The notes beneath the pieces are model-generated. The model was given only the letters and a program-made list of their open reading frames with translations. It did not search any database and had not been told where the DNA came from. From Bifidobacterium santillanense (GTDB lineage Bacteria; Actinomycetota; Actinomycetes; Actinomycetales; Bifidobacteriaceae), in contig NZ_JAFEJS010000003.1 in the NCBI RefSeq assembly GCF_018555385.1, forward strand, positions 62,001 through 126,000: a stretch of 64,000 bases of DNA. The letters are read 5' to 3'. Both the position numbers and the translations under genes were made by a program. Each line of letters opens with the position of its first letter. Position 1 is the first letter of the stretch. Below, piece by piece: positions 38,643 through 47,361 of this stretch.

Positions 38643-39746
38643 ATGCTTGGGTATTTGAGTTACTTTTCCACGTCGTTCATCATCGCGATGGTGCTGTGGC
38701 CGGTCGTGTCGGCCGTGCTGACCCTGCCGATCCTCGCCGGGCTGTACCACCGTCATCACCGTCTGCGCGCGCTGTCGGTGCTCGCCTCGTATCTGAGCAC
38801 GCTGTACTTCACCGGACTCATCGCCCTGACGCTCTACCCGATGCCCGACGATCCGGACCGATTCTGCACCGCCCACGCCGGCGCCTACTCGCCGCAGCTC
38901 GACCCGCTGCGCTTCCTCGAGGACATCCGATACGGTGGCCTGTACGGCACGCTCCAGCTGGCGATGAACGTCGTGTTCTTCATCCCGCTCGGCTTCGTGC
39001 TCGCGCGCTGGCTGCGCTGGCGGTGGTGGGCGGTGGTGCCCGCCGGCTTCGCCGCGTCGCTGTTCATCGAGACCTCGCAGCTCACCGGATTCTGGGGCCT
39101 GTACCCGTGCGCCTACCGACAGTTCGACGTCAACGACCTGATGACGAACACGCTCGGCGCCGTCGTCGGTCTCGGCATCGCGGCGCTGTTCAACAGATGG
39201 GTGCCGCAGTCGGACCTGCCCGGCCGCGACGACGTGAACGTGCGGCCCGGCGCGCTGCACCGCACGGTCGCGTACGTCATCGACATGATCCTCGTCGTAC
39301 TCGTCTACTTCCCCGTGACGCTCGCCGTCGTCTTCGCGTTCCACTGGCTGGCGACCCCGCTGTCGAACGGCGACTACACGCTGTTCGGCGGGCTCGTCAC
39401 CGTCGGCATCGACTGGATGAACGCCGTCGCGCCGATCTCCGCGGCGCTCGCGTTCCTCGTCTTCGAACTGGCGATTCCGGCGACGCATCGCGGACAGACG
39501 CTCGGCGGCATGTTCACGCACATGACCGTCGAGACCCGCGAACGGCACGGGGCGCGACGCGCGGTCTTCTACGCCGTGCGCACGCTCGTGCTGGGGCTGC
39601 TCACGATCATGGCGCTGGTCGGCTTCATCGGTGCGGCCACGGGCGCGTTCGACTCCCTGATGGAATACGCGGGACTCGGTTTCGCGGTCCTGTTCGTCTT
39701 CGAACTCGTCGCCCGCCGTGCGCCGTGGGACCTCATCCCCGACTGA
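38643..39746 (+). CDS. VanZ-like and RDD-domain membrane protein
   Basis: A 367-residue polytopic protein. Residues about 15-185 are VanZ-like, with NVVFFIPLGFVLARWLRWRWW and FIETSQLTGFWGLYPCAYRQ, ending in FDVNDLMTNTLGAVVG, the VanZ hallmark. Residues about 205-350 form an RDD domain (HRTVAYVIDMILV, then THRGQTLGGMF). VanZ and RDD fusions are found in actinobacteria; their biochemical role is unknown, though VanZ proteins are linked to glycopeptide and lipid tolerance. The ATG at 38643 is chosen over a GTG nine bases upstream; no strong ribosome-binding site precedes either, and the start lies inside a repeat. Confidence 0.85.
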   Translation: MLGYLSYFSTSFIIAMVLWPVVSAVLTLPILAGLYHRHHRLRALSVLASYLSTLYFTGLIALTLYPMPDDPDRFCTAHAGAYSPQLDPLRFLEDIRYGGLYGTLQLAMNVVFFIPLGFVLARWLRWRWWAVVPAGFAASLFIETSQLTGFWGLYPCAYRQFDVNDLMTNTLGAVVGLGIAALFNRWVPQSDLPGRDDVNVRPGALHRTVAYVIDMILVVLVYFPVTLAVVFAFHWLATPLSNGDYTLFGGLVTVGIDWMNAVAPISAALAFLVFELAIPATHRGQTLGGMFTHMTVETRERHGARRAVFYAVRTLVLGLLTIMALVGFIGAATGAFDSLMEYAGLGFAVLFVFELVARRAPWDLIPD

Positions 39747-39808
39747 CCGGCGGAGGCCGTCTGTAATCCACGAGTCCTCCGCGGAGACGCACCAGCTAAC
39801 TTCGCTAC

Positions 39809-39991
39809 GAGGGGTATATCCGGTGGTTTTCGGATGTCCATCTCGCTTGCGAAGGGTAGCCAACCAAAGTACAAACGTTTGAAAACGGCTTGTCCCCGTC
39901 GTGATCAGGCCGTTTTCAAGCATTGATACTCTGACTAGGTACCCCTCGCAAGTGAGATGGACATCCGCAAGTGGTCGGAAGTACCCCTCGC
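39809..39991. repeat. Large nested palindrome, copy 2
   Basis: The left arm starting GAGGGGTATATCCGG (39809) pairs imperfectly with the right arm ending GGAAGTACCCCTC, each about 52 nt. The inner stem GAAAACGGCTTG/CAGGCCGTTTTC (39881-39920) corresponds to the inner stem of the element at 29468. It lies between the convergent VanZ-RDD and gdhA genes. Confidence 0.8.
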
Positions 39992-40011
39992 AATGCAGAA
40001 GGCATAAAAAT

Positions 40012-40050
40012 CCGGCGCATGGAACAGAGAGGATTCGTTCCACGCGCCGG
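40012..40050 (-). terminator. Intrinsic terminator of gdhA
   Basis: CCGGCGCATGGAAC and GTTCCACGCGCCGG pair over 14 bp with one mismatch around an 11-nt loop. On the minus strand the stem is followed by ATTTTTATG, a proper U tract, 26 bp after the gdhA stop. Confidence 0.9.
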
Positions 40051-40075
40051 ACGACTAGATGATACCCTCAGCGGC

Positions 40076-41446
<1,371 letters not shown>

Positions 41447-41526
41447 CTATCAATAGACGGTTCGATTGTAGGCACGACCGTCTGGATACGGCAAGAGGTT
41501 TGTCCACGGGCGATTGCGGGGTAGGG

Positions 41527-41625
41527 CGTCGTCGCGTTCGGATCCCGTCCCGTTCGCGGACACACTCAAGGCCGTTCGGCCAAGCCTACGGTCCGCGAAC
41601 GGGACGGGAGCCGAACGCGACGACG
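41527..41625. repeat. Conserved-loop long palindrome, copy 4
   Basis: Arms of 35 bp (41527-41561 and 41591-41625; outer end CGTCGTCGCGTTCGG) pair with a single mismatch and close on GAC/GTC. The 29-nt loop reads ACACTCAAGGCCGTTCGGCC and ends AAGCCTACG, the conserved loop with its inner GGCC-GTTC-GGCC hairpin. It lies about 100 bp upstream of gdhA. Confidence 0.87.
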
Positions 41626-41795
41626 ATGTGGAGGGTGAGCGGCTTGTCTATCTGCGGCCAAGCCCATGGTCTTCGACGGGGGGCCGTGCCGCACTACGAC
41701 GGGTGCTGGGGAGTAAGGGCTGTTACGGTTTGTGGACGAGATGGGAACCGTGTGCCGCGACGATGCCGGCGTGTATGGGATCTATCTGCGGACGA

Positions 41796-41835
41796 GACGA
41801 GGGCCTCGGAATCGGATGATTCCAAGGCCCTCGTC
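41796..41835 (-). terminator. Hairpin after the tRNA pair
   Basis: GACGAGGGCCTCGGAATC and GATTCCAAGGCCCTCGTC form an 18-bp stem with one mismatch and a 4-nt loop, 26 bp beyond tRNA-Ala on the minus strand. It is a likely terminator or processing structure. Confidence 0.75.
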
Positions 41836-41860
41836 CCTGTCCCTGAAGTGTTGCCACTAG

Positions 41861-41933
41861 TGGAGCATGCCGGGTTCGAACCGGCGACCCTCTGCTTGCA
41901 AAGCAGATGCGCTACCAGCTGCGCCAATGCCCC
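41861..41933 (-). tRNA. tRNA-Ala (anticodon TGC)
   Basis: Read on the minus strand it begins GGGGCATTGGCGCAGC. The acceptor stem GGGGCAT pairs with ATGCTCC and the discriminator is A. The anticodon arm is TCTGC-TTTGCAA-GCAGA, giving TGC. The T arm is GCCGG-TTCGAAC-CCGGC. The CCA end is not encoded. It lies 81 bp downstream of tRNA-Ile in the same transcript; this pair usually sits inside rRNA operons, but no rRNA is near here. Confidence 0.96.
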
Positions 41934-42014
41934 AGTGTCCCTAGTTCGAAAGGCGCCTCTTCAGTTGCAGATAGAAAAAAATAGCGGCTCAAACATGGCC
42001 GCCGTTCTTTTCTG

Positions 42015-42088
42015 TGGGCCCGGGAGGACTTGAACCTCCGACCTCATCCTTATCAGGGATGCGCTCTAACCACCTGAGCTACGGGCCC
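42015..42088 (-). tRNA. tRNA-Ile (anticodon GAT)
   Basis: On the minus strand it begins GGGCCCGTAGCTCAGG. The anticodon arm CATCC-CTGATAA-GGATG gives GAT. The T arm is GGAGG-TTCAAGT-CCTCC and the acceptor CGGGCCC plus A closes it. The CCA end is not encoded. It is transcribed before tRNA-Ala from the promoter at 42123-42150. Confidence 0.97.
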
Positions 42089-42122
42089 GATCCATCGCGC
42101 TTCATCAGCGCAACGAGTAGAT

Positions 42123-42150
42123 ATAATACATGGATTCGGGGCGGTGTCAA
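42123..42150 (-). promoter_or_regulatory. Strong promoter of the tRNA-Ile/tRNA-Ala transcript
   Basis: On the minus strand TTGACA (42145-42150) and TATTAT (42123-42128) are 16 bp apart, and TATTAT is preceded by TG. The -10 box is 35 bp before tRNA-Ile. This is the closest match to a consensus housekeeping promoter in the window. Confidence 0.85.
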
Positions 42151-42541
42151 AACTTGAGGTACATTCGGCGTGTCGCCTTACGGGAGAATGGTTTTGGTGA
42201 TTTTTGCGGCGGGGCCCGGTGCAACATCGTCACTCGGATTCTGGTGGATATGTGCCGGTCGGCCGGGACGCGACCGTACGTCGCCGGGCCGACCGGCACA
42301 TAGCCGTACCTGAGAGGGCCTTCTGCTTCCGCGATAGTGCGTGATATGTGTAATGTCCGGACGGGAAGGGCGTTTGCTGCCCGAGCTGGTGATGGTCCAA
42401 TGTGGTGGTTCGACCGCGGACGGGAACCCGAGCCGAGTGCGGCACCGTCGGATCGACGGTTCGGGTCCGGAGAGTCGAGTCACCGGTGTTTCGTCCGTCG
42501 ACGACGGGACGGTGCGTTCTCTTGTCCGTATGGTCGGCACA

Positions 42542-43519
42542 ATGACGGGTATGCCTTATCGTCGCCGTCCGGCCTCCCGTTCCTCCTCCACGGGGTTCGA
42601 TTCCCCCGTCATCTCCACGCGCGTGATCGATGTCGACGGGTTGCCGGTGAAGGTGACGCGCAAACGCATCAGGAACATGTACCTGCGCGTCAAGCCGCCG
42701 TCGGGCGACGTCGAGGTCTCCGCTCCGGTGCGCATGGCCGAGACCCGCATCGTCGATTTCGTGCGCGAGCGCCGTGCATGGATCGACCGTCAACGCGAAC
42801 GCATGGTTGCGGCGCGACGCGAGGTGATGACGACGATGATGGCGGGTGCCTCCGTCTCTCCCGGTTCCTCCGACGCCGCGATGACGGCGACATCGGCCGC
42901 GTCGCGTGTGGGCGGCGGGGCGACTCCCCCGAAGTACGCGAACGACGACCTGTTCTCCGCCAGCGGTCTGGAACCGTTCGACGACGTCGGTTCGACCAGA
43001 GGCGGCGGTGTCGCCGGCTTCCCCGATAACGTTGGTGATCGCGGCGATTCCGGAGTGCTTCATGATTCCGGTGATCCCAACGGAGATGGTGCGCTCCTTG
43101 GGATCGATGCGTCCCGTGATTCCTCTGACTCCACTACCAAGACGGGCGATCTCTCCCCCATCCTCGACCGGGCGCAGGTGTGGACCGACGAACGTCGTAG
43201 TCGGGCGGCCGATGTGATCAATGCGGCGTTGCCGGGGCTGCTGGCCAAATGGACGCCGATCGTCGGCAAGGCGCCGACGCATGTCACGCTGCGGCTGATG
43301 ACCTCGCGATGGGGGTCGTGCACTCCGAAGACCGGACGCATCCGGCTCAACCTGCAGTTGGGACTGATGGAACCGGAGTTCCTCGAATACGTGCTCGTCC
43401 ATGAGCTGACGCACCTGTGGGAGCACGGCCACGGTGAGCGGTTCCGCGCGCGCATGGACGCCTATCTGCCGCGATGGCGCGAACTGCGCCGCGAGCTCAA
43501 CCGCCGCGTCGTGCTGTAG
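42542..43519 (+). CDS. YgjP-type (DUF45) zinc metallopeptidase with a disordered insertion
   Basis: A 325-residue protein. The N-terminal strand block (VIDVDGLPVKVTRKRIRNMY followed by LRVKPPSGDVEVSAP) and the C-terminal MTSRWGSCTPKTGRIRLNLQ and HELTHLWEHGHGERF segments define the YgjP/DUF45 family. HELTH supplies two zinc-binding histidines and the catalytic glutamate; HGHGERF adds a third histidine. Typical members have about 230 residues; here roughly 100 Gly/Ser/Asp-rich residues separate the two halves (about 95-200). Alternative in-frame starts are 42530 and 42551, and none has a strong ribosome-binding site, so the start is uncertain. The physiological substrate is unknown. Confidence 0.8.
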   Translation: MTGMPYRRRPASRSSSTGFDSPVISTRVIDVDGLPVKVTRKRIRNMYLRVKPPSGDVEVSAPVRMAETRIVDFVRERRAWIDRQRERMVAARREVMTTMMAGASVSPGSSDAAMTATSAASRVGGGATPPKYANDDLFSASGLEPFDDVGSTRGGGVAGFPDNVGDRGDSGVLHDSGDPNGDGALLGIDASRDSSDSTTKTGDLSPILDRAQVWTDERRSRAADVINAALPGLLAKWTPIVGKAPTHVTLRLMTSRWGSCTPKTGRIRLNLQLGLMEPEFLEYVLVHELTHLWEHGHGERFRARMDAYLPRWRELRRELNRRVVL

Positions 43520-43733
43520 CCGGCGGAGGCTTCCGGTGCCTCCTCGAAGTCCCGGAGCTCTCAGGGAGCGGGTCCTCCCGTGGGTCGGGCTGCATCAAAA
43601 GGGATCGGACTATGTCAAAAGCGGTTCGCAACCCGAAGGCCGTCATCGGCGGGCTCTCCGACGGATCGAGCGGTACTGTCCGCGTGGGCTGAGCGCATCC
43701 TGGCGGATGGCGTCCCCCCCCCCGACGGATTGA

Positions 43734-43903
43734 GCGGTACCTTTTCTCGAGATCCAGCCGTATCCCGAGAAAAAGTACCGCTCAACACGACTCAGCGGTC
43801 CATATTCTCGGGATTCGCCCATAGCCCGAGAAAAAGTACCGTTCAGTACGACTCAGCGGTCCTTATTCTCGGGCACTGGGTTGATCTCGAGAATAAGGAC
43901 CGC
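43734..43903. repeat. 61-bp-period hairpin array, locus 2
   Basis: Three hairpins start at 43734, 43795 and 43856, exactly 61 bp apart. The 18-nt left arms are GCGGTACCTTTTCTCGAG, GCGGTCCATATTCTCGGG and GCGGTCCTTATTCTCGGG. Their right arms are near-complements; the third, CTCGAGAATAAGGACCGC, is complementary at 17 of 18 positions. Loops are always 12 nt (43752, 43813, 43874) and differ in sequence. Linkers are TCAACACGACTCA and TCAGTACGACTCA. It lies between convergent YgjP and dps genes. Confidence 0.9.
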
Positions 43904-44041
43904 TGGGATGAGATCGCCGCCGGGGCGCACTGACTCAGTCCGGGCGGACTGAGTCGGGTTCAGCCGGACTGGGTGGTTGGACCGGGTCCGACTGGGTCGG
44001 GCCGACCGGACTGACCCAGTACGGATCTGGGACGGGCCGCC

Positions 44042-44521
44042 TCACGCGAGGTGGGAGCGCATGAACCACTGGAACTTCTCAAGCTCCTGGACGTGGTCCT
44101 GGATGATGTTGGAGCTGACGAAGTCGAGTTCGTCAAGCTCGGCGACGGCCTTGCGGTCGTCGGCGATGAACGCGTCGTAGTACTCGATGAGCGCCTTGAG
44201 GTATTCCTCGGTGCCCGCGCGGCCTTCGACGTCGAACGCCTTCCACGTGCGGTTGCGCACGATCGCGTCGGCGCGGCCGTCCGGGGTGCCGCCCAGGGTG
44301 GCGATGCGTTCGGCGGTCTCGTCGGCCTGTGCGAGGACGACCTCGACCTGCGGGTCGAGCATCTCGTGTACGGCGATGAAGTTCGGGCCGGTCACGTTCC
44401 AATGCGCGTGCTTGAGAACCAGCGCCGCCTCCTGCTCCTGGCTGAGGCGGTTCTGCAGGATCGCGATGGCCTTCTCGGAGGCCGCCTCGTCGAGACCCGG
44501 AACGATGAATGCGAGTGTCAT
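44042..44521 (-). CDS. dps: Dps-family ferritin-like protein
   Basis: A 159-residue protein of the Dps/ferroxidase mini-ferritin family, which oxidises and stores iron and protects DNA from peroxide. The ferroxidase-centre ligands appear in LKHAHWNVTGPNFIAVHEML and the later DQVEVVLAQADETAERIATL-like helix. Four-helix-bundle spacing and length are normal. The start ATG has GGAAAGGAAC upstream. It is monocistronic and convergent with the YgjP gene. Confidence 0.92.
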   Translation of the reverse strand: MTLAFIVPGLDEAASEKAIAILQNRLSQEQEAALVLKHAHWNVTGPNFIAVHEMLDPQVEVVLAQADETAERIATLGGTPDGRADAIVRNRTWKAFDVEGRAGTEEYLKALIEYYDAFIADDRKAVAELDELDFVSSNIIQDHVQELEKFQWFMRSHLA

Positions 44522-44810
44522 GGTGGTGTTCCTTTCCGTCCTTGTGGGAATCTCCCGTAAGGAACCTGTGGTCCTACCAGTCTACGTTTCCGCCGGGGTC
44601 CCCGGGCCGATGCGATCCCGCGGAAAACGTGGGAAACCTCACCGTGGGTCGTCGGAATAATCCCCGCCGTTCAGGCGTGCGCTCGTCCGGGCATTTCCGT
44701 TCCGTATCCGGTCGAGCGCGCGCTCAGCGGCCGTCGGCGTACGTTCGACCGGACGGTACCTGCAAAGACCCGGTCTACCGTATACCGACGGTGCTCGAAC
44801 ATCCAGATTG
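44522..44810. other. dps upstream region, no gene seen
   Basis: About 290 bp upstream of dps with short inverted motifs (CGGTCGAG and TTCGACCGG near 44710-44755) but no convincing reading frame or operator. Confidence 0.3.
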
Positions 44811-45030
44811 ACCGGACGATCCTCGTGGTTCCGGATGGCGGGATGGCTGAGATGGCTATGTCGGCTGGGGCGGCCAAGCGGCCGGAGTGACCGTGGTGCC
44901 GGGGTGGCCGGGCCGGATGGTGGCCGGAGTGGCCGGGGTGCCGGGACGGTCGGGATGGTAGGGGTGACCGTGTGGCCGGGGCGGCTGAGGTACCGAGGCG
45001 GCCGGGGCCAGGGAAGGATGCCGAGAGGCG
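44811..45030. repeat. G-rich low-complexity repeats
   Basis: Imperfect tandem copies of GGCCGGAGTG, GGCCGGGGTG and related 8-12-mers fill the region between dps and the CNNM gene end. The strand asymmetry (G on plus) is strong. No gene is supported. Confidence 0.6.
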
Positions 45031-45037
45031 TGGCTCG

Positions 45038-46369
45038 TCACGCCTCGGACTTGGACTCCGGCTCGTAATGGTCCGGTGCGCCCGCCTTCTTCACGTCGAT
45101 GGTCTCGATGCGGCGGCCGTCGACCTTCTTGACGATCATGTCGTAGCCGTCGTCGGAGTGCAGGACGTCGCCGACCTCGCCCATCTTGCCGGTGTGCGCG
45201 AGGAAGTAGCCGGCTACCGTCTCGTACGGGCCGTCCTCCAGCTCGATGCCGGTCAGATCCTCGAAGTCCTCGAGCGTGGTGCCGCCCTCGATCGTGGCGA
45301 CGCCGTTGACGAAGACGCTGCGGCGGTTGCGCGGTCCGCCCTTCTCCTCGGGCAGGTCGTACTCATCGTGGATGTCGCCGACGAGCTCCTCGGTCATGTC
45401 CTCCAGCGTGACGATGCCGTCGGTGCCGCCGTACTCGTCGATGACGACGGCCAGGTGGATGCCGCGCTTGCGCAGCAGCTCGAGGCTCGGCAGCAGCTTC
45501 GAGGTACCCGGCAGCGAGATGCCCTCGCGCGTGATGTCGGCGACGGTCTTCGCGTTCGGATCGCGCACGTCGAGCAGATCGCGCACATGCACGAAGCCGA
45601 GCACGTCGTCGAAGTCCTTGCCGGTGACCGGGTAGCGGGAGTACGGCATCTCGCGCACGTACTTGGCGGCGTCTGGAATCGCCATCGAGCCGTCGAGGAA
45701 GACGACGTCGGCGCGCGGGCGCATGACCTCGGCGACGATCGTCTCGGACGCGTCGAACACGTCATCGAGGATCGTGCGCTCGTCCTTGCTGAGGTTGGTG
45801 TTGGTGTTGACGAGCACGCGCAGCTCGTCGTCGGACACCTCGGATTCGGTCTCGTTCGGGTCGAAGCCGAGCAGGCGGACCAGTCCGTTCGTGTTCTTGC
45901 CGATGAGCCAGATGATCGGGCGGCAGACCTTCGCGAACACGTCGATCGCGGGCACGACCGCGCGCGCGACCTGCTCGGTCTTCTGCATCGCGATGCGCTT
46001 GGGCACCATCTCGGAGATGACGATCGAGCAGTAGGAGATGATGAGCGTCAGGACGATCGTCGTCAGGGGCGCGGCGATGTGTGCCGGCACGCCCCAGCCG
46101 ACGACCACCGGCACGATGAACGGCGAGATCGACGATTCGCCGAACGATGCGGACAGGAAGCCGCACAGGGTCACGCCGATCTGCACGGTGGACAGGAAGG
46201 TGTTCGGGTCGCGGGCGATCTTCGCCACGCGCGCGCCGCGGGCATCCTCCTGTTCCATCTGGTCGATCTGCGAGCCGCGCAGCGAGACCAGCGCGAGCTC
46301 GGTGCCGGAGAACACGGAGCCGAGCAGCAGGAAGACGAAAATCAGCAGGATGTTCATACCAAGTGACAT
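45038..46369 (-). CDS. CNNM/CorC-type transporter with CBS domains (HlyC family)
   Basis: A 443-residue membrane protein. The CNNM (DUF21) domain at the N terminus has three to four helices (NILLIFVFLLLGSVFSGTEL, LSTVQIGVTLCGFLSASFGE, LTTIVLTLIISYCSIVISEM). A paired CBS domain follows (VMRPRADVVFLDGSMAIPDA and VVIDEYGGTDGIVTLEDMTE), then a C-terminal CorC_HlyC domain. Relatives export magnesium or cobalt, and the CBS pair senses adenine nucleotides. I chose the ATG at 46369 because helix 1 starts right after it. A degenerate repeat array begins 50 bp upstream. Confidence 0.9.
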   Translation of the reverse strand: MSLGMNILLIFVFLLLGSVFSGTELALVSLRGSQIDQMEQEDARGARVAKIARDPNTFLSTVQIGVTLCGFLSASFGESSISPFIVPVVVGWGVPAHIAAPLTTIVLTLIISYCSIVISEMVPKRIAMQKTEQVARAVVPAIDVFAKVCRPIIWLIGKNTNGLVRLLGFDPNETESEVSDDELRVLVNTNTNLSKDERTILDDVFDASETIVAEVMRPRADVVFLDGSMAIPDAAKYVREMPYSRYPVTGKDFDDVLGFVHVRDLLDVRDPNAKTVADITREGISLPGTSKLLPSLELLRKRGIHLAVVIDEYGGTDGIVTLEDMTEELVGDIHDEYDLPEEKGGPRNRRSVFVNGVATIEGGTTLEDFEDLTGIELEDGPYETVAGYFLAHTGKMGEVGDVLHSDDGYDMIVKKVDGRRIETIDVKKAGAPDHYEPESKSEA

Positions 46370-46418
46370 GCCCCCCACTCTAGGGGTCCGGCACGTCAAC
46401 GGCCGGTGCGGACCATCG

Positions 46419-46690
46419 GGACTCCCCCGTGTGCACGGACCGACCGTGAAGTCGTAGAAGACGCCGGACGCGGCGAAGGGAACTCCCCCCGTGTGCGCGG
46501 GCCGACTCTTCACATCCGGCACCGAGGACATCGCCCCGCGGGGGGCTCCCACGTGTGCGCGGACCGACCGTTCGACGGGAAACTGGTGGATTGCTGCCAT
46601 AGCGGGACTTCGCGTGTGTTCGGTCCGACCGTCAGACCGACGATTCGGTCAACGACTTCTCTCGGAGCTTCGCGTGTGCTCGGACCGACG
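46419..46690. repeat. Degenerate CRISPR-like direct-repeat array
   Basis: Five diverged copies of a ~29-bp unit, consensus CTCCCNCGTGTGCNCGGACC then GACCGT, are found. The GTGTG core starts at 46429, 46491, 46553, 46614 and 46674, giving intervals of 62, 62, 61 and 60 bp. The intervening ~32-bp segments are unrelated to one another. The CCCCGTGTGCGCGGG part of copy 2 can form a hairpin. Period and layout match subtype I-E CRISPR arrays, but the units are too diverged and no cas gene is present, so this is at best a decayed or unrelated array. Confidence 0.55.
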
Positions 46691-46693
46691 CAT

Positions 46694-47012
46694 CCTATAG
46701 GAACGGACGTTTCCGGGGGCTCGAGAGCCCTTCCAATGTCCGATTCTGCGGAATCGGATGTCAGGAGGGTGCTCCCACCTTCGGATTCGTCCGATTCTGC
46801 GGAATCGGACATTTACGACGCGCAATGGAGCGCAATAGCATCCGACCCTATAGGAACGGACGTTTACGGCGCGGTCCGGCTCATGAAAACGACCGATCCT
46901 ATAGGATCGGACGTTTCCGGAGGACTCTGGTGGCCTCTAACGTCCGATACTGCAGTATCGGGCGTTAACAGTGCCCTATTTGCCTGGGATTCGTCCGATT
47001 CTGCGGGATCGG
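46694..47012. repeat. 51-bp-period palindrome array, locus 2
   Basis: Seven palindromes have centres at 46697.5, 46748.5, 46799.5, 46850.5, 46901.5, 46952.5 and 47003.5; all six intervals are exactly 51 bp. Cores include GATCCTATAGGATC, GATACTGCAGTATC and GATTCTGCGGAATC, with matched changes on both arms. Flanks are CGTCC/GGACG. Spacers are about 27 bp and differ, and some are themselves palindromic (GGGCTCGAGAGCCC). The family is the same as at 33859. Confidence 0.92.
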
Positions 47013-47117
47013 ACGTCGGGCGGGGTGCGTGAGGGGACAGAGAGGTGTCCCTATTGGACGAACCGCTGTCGCGTCGGGCGGGGCGGGGTGCATGTGCGAG
47101 GCGGCGTGTCGTCGGAC

Positions 47118-47165
47118 TTGATGTGAGGGCTCACATGCGGTATGCTTACTTCAACGATGAAGTAA
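47118..47165 (+). promoter_or_regulatory. Promoter and two operators of the second sugar locus
   Basis: TTGATG (47118-47123) and TATGCT (47141-47146) are 17 bp apart. The palindrome ATGTGAGGGCTCACAT (47121-47136) lies between them, and TTACTTCAACGATGAAGTAA (47146-47165) covers the start. The latter has the CAACGATG centre common in LacI-family operators. The leader to the binding-protein gene is about 200 nt and contains a weaker TTACTTCACTG half-site at 47230. Confidence 0.8.
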
Positions 47166-47361
47166 AAAACGAAGTCACTACACCGTAAAAACGGAACCAA
47201 GGTTCCGAAAATGCTTGTGATTTAGGTGGTTTACTTCACTGCAAATTACCTACAACGCTGTATGTGCATTGGTGCATACGGTGCGGCCGATCCCGGCGTG
47301 CGCCGGGCAAAACCGAACAGGGTTCGGGTGACATACACTCGAATGGCATAAGGAGAGCACG

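Noticed and set aside
41694-41927. A small protein gene overlapping tRNA-Ala
   Set aside because: The open frame is the tRNA sequence read as codons and its flank; there is no ribosome-binding site.
41861-42088. An rRNA operon around the tRNA-Ile/tRNA-Ala pair
   Set aside because: The order resembles a 16S-23S spacer, but no rRNA sequence flanks the pair and it has its own strong promoter.
47040-47117. A small gene between the palindrome array and the operators
   Set aside because: The stretch has no start codon with a ribosome-binding site and is too short; it is better explained as upstream promoter sequence.
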